Positions 55,800 to 64,000 of a stretch of 64,000 nt of DNA are shown here, piece after piece. Below the pieces are notes generated by a model. It saw only the letters and a list, made by a program, of their open reading frames with translations, did not search any database and was not told the origin of the DNA. Numbering within the stretch: position 1 is the first letter of the stretch; every line of letters begins with the position of its first letter. A program made the translations under genes and the position numbers. The stretch is from Tetracentron sinense (lineage: Eukaryota > Streptophyta > Magnoliopsida > Trochodendrales > Trochodendraceae): the NCBI GenBank assembly GCA_015143295.1, contig CM026571.1, positions 4,607,501-4,671,500 on the forward strand, read 5' to 3'.

Positions 55800-56413
55800 A
55801 TATATATAAGATAAAAAAATTTGGGGAAAAAGGCAACTATACTTAAAAAAAAAAAAAAATAAAAAATGAGAGGCCCTCTATTTCATACCACCCAAAGAAG
55901 GTTTTCCAAAAAATTTGGGGGCCCCTTGCCCCCTGGCTCCACCCCTGGTAGTGTGGTAGCGGTTGTGGGTGTCCATGTTTTTCATTTTTGTTTTTAATTT
56001 GATATAACAGAGAACATAAATTTTTTGTTATCTTGTTTTTCAAAAAATTTGTTTCTAATTTTTAAAAACAGGAAGTAAACATGTTTACCATATATGTTTT
56101 GTATAAAAGTTTTCAAATTTTTGTTTTTAAAATAAGGAAAAGAAAATTACAACCAAAAGGGGGCCTTAACTTTAATTTTCTTAGTTAAAAGAGTGTCAAA
56201 ACTCAAAAGGGATTGCCAGTTCTTGAAGTCGTTTTTAATGCTTCACCAGTTTTGTTTTTGTTTTTTCATTTGGATTCTCAGTTCACGTTTTCTCGATGAT
56301 CTCACTATTTTTTGTTGGGATTTTTTTTAAAAAGTAATAATAATCAGAAATATTTAAAGGGATTGTCCGCATTTGAATATCGTTACTCATTGAAAAATCA
56401 TCAATTTCCGTGG
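55800..56413. repeat. 0.59-kb tandem duplication upstream of ABCC gene, copy 2
   Basis: Direct repeat of copy 1 with about 10-15% differences and small indels. It ends about 580 bp before the ABCC start codon and so forms the distal promoter of that gene. Confidence 0.85.
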
Positions 56414-56489
56414 GCCATATCTGTTTTTAAGTAATTCTTCGACTAGTAGTTCTTGTTTTTGTATAATTTATTATTTTTGGGGGTTATGT

Positions 56490-56961
56490 TCTGCTATAAA
56501 AAAAAGACATTCTGATTATTGCTTGAATGAAAGACGGAATAAATAGATTCAATTTAAGATACCATTTTGTTTAAAGAATACTGATGTTAATTGAACTTCT
56601 TTACAGAAAAATCAGCTCAAGAACCGTAAGAATCACAGTTTTGGAGCAAACGAACATAAGAAAAAAAAAGTACTGGTTTCAGACCGATTGAGGTACATGC
56701 GACTGTAAAATATCACTAATTTTCTGATATCATTGATGAAATTTGCTTCCCATTTGTTTCTCTGATAATGATTAGAGCTCTTCTGTTTCTGCATTGGAGG
56801 ATTTGGTATTGACTAATTTAGTATAGTATTCAGAAGATGAACTACTACGATTTTCGAGTTTCTTTCTCTCATTAGCTTCTTGGAATTTTGCTTCATTGTC
56901 TCTGTTTTTCAAAACGTAATATGGTGTAATGGAGTTCCTTTTTTCTTGAATATCTATGCAG
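56490..56961 (+). promoter_or_regulatory. Candidate ABCC core promoter and 5' UTR intron
   Basis: CTATAAAAAA at about 56494 is a possible TATA box. A possible 5' UTR intron runs from GTACATG (56693) to CTATGCAG (56961), followed by GGTTTGAAGAGC and the start codon at 56994. The open frame does extend to an ATG at 56880, but that stretch would be intron. Inference only. Confidence 0.35.
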
Positions 56962-56993
56962 GGTTTGAAGAGCAAAGAGACAAAGCAAAAAAT

Positions 56994-59900
56994 ATGAAGG
57001 ATCTCTGGGCTGTGTTTTGTGGGGAATCCGAATGTTCGTCTAGTGTTGGAGAACCATGCGGTTCTGGTTTCGTGTTTGTGATCAACCCCTTTTCATGTAT
57101 CAACCACACTGTGGTCATTTCTTTTGATATCCTGCTCTTGGTTATGTTCTTGTTCCGTTTCTTTCACAAGCCATCATCTAGAACAGTTCAAAATTCAGTA
57201 CACTTCCAAGGCTTTTCGCTTTTACAGATATTTTCTGCCATTTTTAATGGGTGTTTGGGATTGGCTTACTTGGGTTTGGGCGTTTGGATCCTTGAAGATA
57301 AAGTGAGGAAAATACAGACTGTTTTACCTCTGCATTGGTGGCTAATGGTGTTAGTTCATGGTTTCACATGGTTGTTACTGAGTTTGACAGTGAGCCTTAG
57401 GGGACGACAGGTTCCAAAAGCTTTCTTGAGGCTTTGGTCCATAACCACCTTCTTGTTTACCGGAATCCTCTGTTTCTTGTCTCTTTTGGTTGCCATTGAG
57501 AGCAAAGAAGTATCGGCCAAGATTGTTTTAGATGTTTTAACTCTTCCAGGCTCAATTCTATTGCTGTTATGCACTTCTAAGGTACATAAATCTGAAGAAG
57601 GTGGTCAAACATTAGATGGGGATGCTCTTTATATGCCTTTAAATGACAGTAGAAAAATTGATTTGGATGGCTCTGTTACTTCATTTGCCGGAGCCGGGTT
57701 TTTCAGTAGAATGACATTTTGGTGGTTGAACCCCTTGATGAAGGAAGGCACAAAGAAAACACTTCAAAATGACGATATACCCCACTTGCGCGAGGTAGAT
57801 CGAGCAGAAACCTGTTATTTGTTGTTCATGGAGCAATTGAACAAAGAGAAACGAAACAAACCATCTTCACAACCATCCATTTTATGGACAATTATTTCCT
57901 GCCACTGGAAAGAAATTTTGATTTCTGGATTCTTTGCATTACTAAAGATTCTCACTTTGTCTGCTGGTCCTCTGATTCTTAATGCCTTCATTGAGGTTGC
58001 TGAAGGAAATGAACATTTTAAATACGAGGGTTATGTATTGGCCATATCACTGTTCTTCGCAAAATGCATAGAAACCCTATCACAAAGGCAATGGTACTTC
58101 AGAAGTAGAATAATTGGCCTCCAGGTAAGGTCTTTGCTCTCGGCAGCTATCTATAAGAAGCAACTGAAACTCTCAAATGCTTCTAGGATTATACATTCGG
58201 CTGGGGAGATAATGAACTATGTTACAGTAGATGCTTATAGGGTAGGTGAATTTCCTTTCTGGTTTCATCAGACATGGACAACAAGCCTTCAGCTTTGCCT
58301 TTCGTTATTGATTATCTTCAATGCTCTGGGGCTCGCGACATTTGCAGCTTTAATTGTAATAATACTCACCGTGCTCTGCAACGGTCCCCTGGCCAAACTG
58401 CAACATAAATTCCAGACTAAGCTAATGGTGGCACAAGATGAAAGGCTGAAGGCTAGTTCTGAAGCTCTTGTTAACATGAAGGTGTTGAAGCTTTATGCAT
58501 GGGAGAATCATTTCAAGGACGTTATAGAAGGGTCGAGGAAAGAGGAATACAAATGGTTATCAGCAGTGCAGCTTGAAAGAGCACATAATGGTTTTCTCTT
58601 CTGGTCAGCCCCTGTATTGGTATCTGTCGCTACTTTCGGGACGTGTTACTTCATTGGAGTTCCTCTGTACGCTAGTAATGTTTTCACCTTTGTAGCAACC
58701 TTAAGGCTGGTTCAGGACCCTGTAAGATCAATCCCTGATGTTATTGGAGTGGTCATTCAAGCAAAGGTTTCATTAGCACGGATCCTGGCATTTCTTGAGG
58801 CACCTGAGCTGCAGAGTGGAGAAGTCAGGCGGAAGTGCAGCTCGGAGGAGTTGAAGAATTCCATATTGTTCAACTCGGCCAATCTTTCATGGGAAGAGAA
58901 TCATTCGAAGCCTACATTAAGAAACTTAAATCTAGAGGTTAGACCTGGTGAAAAGGTAGCTATCTGTGGAGAGGTCGGCTCAGGCAAATCAACCCTTTTA
59001 GCGGCAATTCTTGGAGAGGTTCCAAATATCCAGGGCAATGTAAGTTCTTATTATTGATCATCTTTTTCTCTCTTGTATTTGAGAAGCGAAACATCTTAAT
59101 TTGTGAGAACTGTTCCCTATTACATGTTACCTTCCAATGCCACTTCTAAGATTTTGTGAAAAATTAACTGAAAGTTTACATCTAATTGTTAGATTAGACA
59201 AATCAAAATTTCATGGAAATCTCTTGAGATGAAATAAGAAAGGAAATCCAATTTCAGGTAAGAAATATATTTATTGGAGAAAAAAAATTGAATTATCCTT
59301 TTTTGATGTCTTAATAAATAATATATAGATATTTTCTTAAAGTATCAATTATTTTTGTGCCAAATATTTCTGATAAGGCACTATGGTGATGGATTATTTT
59401 TGTGAAGCTTGTGGGCTGTGTGCATGCACACGTTTAGACGTAATGCCGTGTGTCTATATAACCTACGTCAAGATGATATGCTTATCTTGTAACAAAATTA
59501 TTTGTTTTCACCTTCAACTATAAATATAATTTCTCGACTCCGTAGTCTACGGCTCTACGCAGCTATGATAGAATTTTCCATTTTTCAGCAAAAATATAAG
59601 ATATCAATTGAATATAACAAAACAGTTTTTATATTCTAGTCTTGTTTTGAATTTCTTATACTATAAGTCTATAACTAGTTGTGAGCTCCTCTGATATCTG
59701 GTACAAATGATTTACAGATTGTGCTCAGTTCCCTACAGAGCAACACATTTTGAATAAACATAATGAGTAATGTGGCTCCTTTTGCTTTGTTCTACAGATT
59801 CAAGTTTATGGAAGGATTGCCTATGTTTCTCAGACAGCATGGATCCAGACTGGATCAATACAAGAGAATATTCTATTTGGGTCTGCCATGGATAGGCAAA

Positions 59901-62900
59901 GATACCAAGAAGCACTCGAGAAGTGTTCATTGGTAAAGGACCTCGAGATGCTACCCTTTGGTGATCTCACCGAAATAGGGGAAAGAGGAGTTAATCTGAG
60001 TGGTGGTCAGAAGCAGCGTATCCAACTTGCTCGTGCACTATATCAGGATGCTGATATATACCTCTTGGATGATCCATTCAGTGCTGTTGATGCTCATACC
60101 GCTACGAGCCTATTTAATGTAATCACTATTTCCTGTTGTCATGAAATTTATTCTGTTTTAGTTACTAGCTCATAGTGAAAGCAAGCTTGGGTTGTGGCAG
60201 GAATACGTAATGGGAGCTCTGGCAGGGAAGACGGTCTTACTCGTGACCCACCAAGTTGATTTCCTTCCCGCATTTGATTCTGTTTTGGTTAGTTGGCATT
60301 CAATCCCTGCCACTTTCTTTACCACTCTTTTTACAACATGATTTTTCCCTAATCCACTTTTTATTATTTAAATGAGTTCAAATTTTATCTACTGTTTGGG
60401 TCTAGTCAGTTTCTGGCCCCATCCTTTTGTAGTTTTTATAGTATGGAGAAGAATCAGGTCGGTCTTATACCATTATAAAATGGAATAATTGATTATTATT
60501 CATCCTTTCCATACCAGTGCAATCAGCTTGAGGTTGTCCAATTCAAAGGACCATAATCTCAAAATGATGCCAATCGGTGATGATCCTAATCAATTGAGCA
60601 GTAACTATCTTTTGAACTATTTCCCATATTTCAATGACTGTTGATACTCCGTACTCGTATAACTAGGATCGTTCGATTGACGAAAATTTTGGATTATGTT
60701 TAACCAACTGTTTGCCTTGGAACCTCTTGTATGTATTGGATTATGACCCATTTAGGAGGTAATCCCCTAGTTAGACATCTAAATCAAAATCATATATACT
60801 GGTCAGATGGATAATAGCCGACTATATGTATTTATTAAATGGTATAAGACTGAACATGACTTACTCTCCTTTAGGACAATTCTCAAAGCCTTCTTATTTA
60901 TGAATTATTTGAACTATTGCTCATTTTCGTTGCCACATTTAAGTAATCCAATTGTACCACTTAGTTCAAAAATGTGCCATTGACTTGACAGGAATTGAGT
61001 ACTCATAAATACTTATATAGTCAATTGAACTTCACTTTATTTTATTCACATGAAAAAGGTTTTAATAATATGCTTTATAATATAATGAAAGAAAATGTGT
61101 CATTCTATGAAATTATTTAACTTTTGATTTTGTTGACAGTTAATGTCTGATGGGGCAATCCTACATGCTGCTCCTTATCATCAGTTATTGGCCTCTAGCC
61201 AAGAATTTCAGGGACTTGTCAAAGCACACAAAGAGACTGCTAGTTCTGAAAAACTCGTGGAGGTTACCTCTCCATTGACACTTAAAACCTGCGTGAGAGA
61301 GATTAAGAAGATTCATACAGAGAAACAGTTGAAAGGATCGGTAGGATACCAGTTAATTAAGCAAGAAGAGAGAGAAATAGGAGATACAGGTTTTAAGCCT
61401 TACATACAGTATGTGAATCAGAACAAGGGCTTCTTGTACTTCTCATTGGCAAGTGTCTCCCACCTAATGTTTGTGGCTGGGCAGATATTACAGAACTCTT
61501 GGATGGCTGCTAATGTTCAGAACCCTCATGTTAGCCAATTGCGACTGATTGTCGTGTACTTGTCAATTGGCTGCACCTCAACAGTGTTTTTGTTAGTTAG
61601 ATACCTTTCTGTAGTTATTTTGGGTCTTCAATCATCAAAATCTATATTTTCTCAGCTATTGAACTCTCTCTTCCGAGCACCAATGTCTTTTTACGACTCT
61701 ACACCTCTGGGAAGGATACTGAGTAGAGTAAGCATCTCAATCATAAGACATAAACACTTAATTAGCTTTAGGGAAGTTCAAGAGACTTACATTTGTTTGT
61801 TTCATATGTAGGTCTCGGCTGATTTGAGTATTGTCGATCTTGATGTTCCATTCAGCTTAATCTTTACCATTGGGTCTACTACGAATGTATACACCAATCT
61901 TGGAGTATTGGCTGCTGTTACATGGCCCGTCCTATTTGTCTCCATTCCGATGGTCTATCTGACAATTCGCTTACAGGTAATAACGTAGGAGGCTCTCTGA
62001 TAAAAAGAACACTGGGCTGAAGATGCAGTTGTCCCTCCCTCTGCCATATACATGACCCACATCCAGGGGGATTGGGAACACCGTTTGAGTGAATTGCTCT
62101 AAGTAATTTTGTTAGGGTATGGCATATATCATGATTACTGATTTAAACTTAAAGAGTTTGGCACAGGTATGGAACCTTTTTTTTTTTGCTGGTGGTATGG
62201 AATTCATAATTAGGTGTCTTGGTAACATAACCACCAAGGTGATCTCCTGGGAAATAGTTAAAATCCAGTGAGATTGTCCTAATGATAGGATTAATTTTTT
62301 GCCGGAAACTACATATGTCAGATGGTCATGTTCTGGTTAGGTTAAGTGTGTGGCAGAGGCAAGGAGATTCTTCCCATCCTGTCTGGATGTTAGTAGCCCT
62401 CTTCTGGTGGATTTGTTACTCTATTTGCATTTTTCTTAAAAAGCAACTCAGTCAAAATTTGGTTTTAATCAATAGAGATACTACTTTGCTTCCACAAAAG
62501 AGCTGATGCGGCTCAATGGTACAACTAAGTCATTGGTAGCAAACCATCTAGCCGAATCCATAGCAGGAGCCATGACAATTAGAGCTTTTGAGGAGGAAGA
62601 CCGATTCTTTGCAAAGAATCTGGACCTTGTCGATACAAATGCATGTCCGTTCTTCCATAATTTCGCAGCAAATGAGTGGTTGATCCAACGTTTGGAAATA
62701 TTCTGTGCAATTATTCTTTCCTCGTCAGCACTTATCATGGTTTTGCTTCCTCCAAGAACTTTTGGCTCTGGTGAGTGTATGCTGTCTTCTCCTTCAACTG
62801 TTAATATTGTTATTCATAATTCACATACCTTAAGCATGTTCCTGTATTTGCAAGTTGATCCTGGTAAATAGGCATGATATCCAATCCCTAGGTTCATCAT

Positions 62901-63734
62901 TCAGAATTGATTACTGGTTCAATCCAATATGGAAAATTCCGAGTGGGTCGGTGCAGATACCTGAAGGGACTAGTCCTTGGCTCGAAGGCTTTCGGATACC
63001 CTCCATTAAAAAAAAAAAAACTAAAGTTATATGAAAAAATCAATAAACAGTAGTCAACAACAAATTTTCATGTATGAGGTTGGCCAATTAAATATTAATA
63101 TCACTCTTCTGATTGCAGGATTTATCGGAATGGCACTATCTTATGGTCTTTCTCTTAACATCTCCCTCATTTTTTCCATTCAAAACCAGTGTGCACTAGA
63201 AAATTACATCATTTCTGTAGAAAGGCTTAACCAATACATGCATATACCCAGTGAAGCCCCTGAGGTAATAGAAGGGAACCGTCCCCCACCCAGCTGGCCA
63301 GCTGTGGGTGAAGTGGAGATCCTCGATTTGAAGGTAAATTTTATATATTTGGTCTAGTTTATAGCGGCTCAACGCAACTTCAAAAGTAATGAAGGTTAAT
63401 GTTACTGAGGAAAATTCATGTCAAGCAGATCAGATACAGGCCCGATACTCCACTTGTTCTTCGTGGGATTAGTTGCACATTTGAAGGAGGGCACAAGATT
63501 GGTATTGTTGGCCGGACTGGCAGCGGGAAGACTACTCTGATAGGTGCTCTATTTCGTTTGGTAGAGCCAGAAGGGGGAAAGATCTTTATTGATGGCATTG
63601 ACATCTCCACGATTGGGCTTCATGATTTGCGGTCACGTTTTGGGATTATACCTCAAGATCCTACTCTTTTTAATGGGACAGTGAGATATAATTTGGATCC
63701 CTTATTGCAACATACTGACCAGGAAATATGGGAG
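56994..63734 (+). CDS. ABCC10: ABC transporter C family (MRP type), ABCC10-like, partial
   Basis: A full-size ABCC pump, expected to move conjugates such as glutathione conjugates across vacuolar or plasma membrane using ATP. Exons: 56994-59039, 59798-60118, 60201-60287, 61140-61727, 61812-61976, 62476-62770, 63119-63333, 63429-63734; all phases join, giving 1341 codons. N-terminal extra membrane domain (residues 1 to about 200); first membrane domain about 290-570; NBD1 Walker [10 protein letters not shown] (from 659), signature LSGGQ (749-753), Walker B YLLDD (770-774); second membrane domain in exons 4-7; NBD2 Walker A GRTGSGKT (1267-1274). The start is [14 protein letters not shown], the usual form for this clade. 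The remaining 140 or so residues (NBD2 signature and Walker B) lie beyond the right edge. No internal stop or frameshift is seen. The substrate is unknown. Confidence 0.95.
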
Positions 63735-64000
63735 GTATTATTTCTGTTGTATGTGTTTTTGCTGATAATATTAGGGTTAATGCAATCTCTAATGGTTGAA
63801 CTGTCTTAGATAAGCAAAATATTTTCTGTTGTTTACCTCCTTATGGTTACACTACTGTCGATTTCAGGAGCTGTGGTTCCAACCCTGAGGGATCGAAAAA
63901 CTGTGATTTGTGGGATCCTCAGAGAGTTGTAACATGTGAGATCACTTTAACAAAGTGTCTTGCAAGTTGATTTTGTTTTTCCTAATTTGGAAAAGAGAGA
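63735..64000 (+). other. ABCC intron, cut by the window edge
   Basis: After QEIWE at the exon 8 border (GTATTA) the next expected residues are VL.KCQLREAV. None of the frames to 64000 gives them, so this is intron and the last exon(s) are outside the window. Confidence 0.6.

Noticed and set aside
56880..56993. Upstream start codon at 56880 in frame with the ABCC gene
   Set aside because: The extra 38 residues are not part of the family, and TCTATGCAG just before 56962 looks like a splice acceptor. [10 protein letters not shown] at 56994 matches the usual N-terminus.
63868..63930. Next ABCC exon after a TTTCAG near 63868
   Set aside because: The frame reads ELWFQP then stop, whereas the family continues VL.KCQLREAV. 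Treated as intron sequence.

Overview
This is nuclear DNA from a flowering plant, probably a dicot. Its genes have GT-AG introns of 0.1-3.8 kb, and its proteins read as plant V-ATPase subunit E, plant ABCC (MRP) transporter, plant GT31 galactosyltransferase and chloroplast MinD. The intergenic space is AT-rich and crowded with plant Helitrons, Mutator-like (MULE), hAT and Tourist-like elements, LINE and SINE remnants and LTR retroelement pieces. I cannot name the species.

Two intact-looking genes, both on +, were rebuilt exon by exon. VHA-E (V-type H+-ATPase subunit E, 230 aa) has six exons between 32743 and 41336. An ABCC10-like ABC transporter starts at 56994; eight exons (1341 codons) are present and the gene runs off the right edge within the second nucleotide-binding domain. 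The two genes are not functionally linked as far as I can see.

Two decayed gene pieces are not visible as ordinary ORFs. Six degenerate minus-strand exons (28186 down to 12855) form a hydroxyproline O-galactosyltransferase (HPGT, GT31) pseudogene, with LTR retroelements filling the large gap after exon 1. A 904-bp MULE at 53879-54782 carries a broken piece of the plastid-division gene MinD and is therefore a Pack-MULE.

Layout. 1-12 kb: nested MITE, MULE and hAT elements and no gene. 12.8-15.0 kb: 3' exons of the HPGT pseudogene. 15-17 kb: RTE tail and a hAT element. 17.3-25.5 kb: TAT/Ogre-like LTR, a 2-kb segmental duplication, and a gag-protease-only Copia relic. 25.6-32.6 kb: Helitrons, nested MITEs, a LINE RNase H fragment and HPGT exon 1. 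32.7-41.3 kb: VHA-E, whose third intron holds a 2.4-kb Helitron with a LINE inside it. 42-43.5 kb: a MULE carrying a structured minisatellite. 43.5-56.4 kb: more elements, the MinD Pack-MULE and a 0.59-kb tandem duplication just upstream of the ABCC gene. 57-64 kb: the ABCC gene.

The most notable content is the transposon architecture: exact 8- and 9-bp target-site duplications, Helitrons that contain a foldback-element arm, Helitrons with tandemly duplicated 3' ends, and palindromes spaced about 100 bp apart in an LTR U3. I found no CRISPR array, rRNA gene, functional tRNA gene or operon-like system. All homology calls are from memory of protein families, not from a search.
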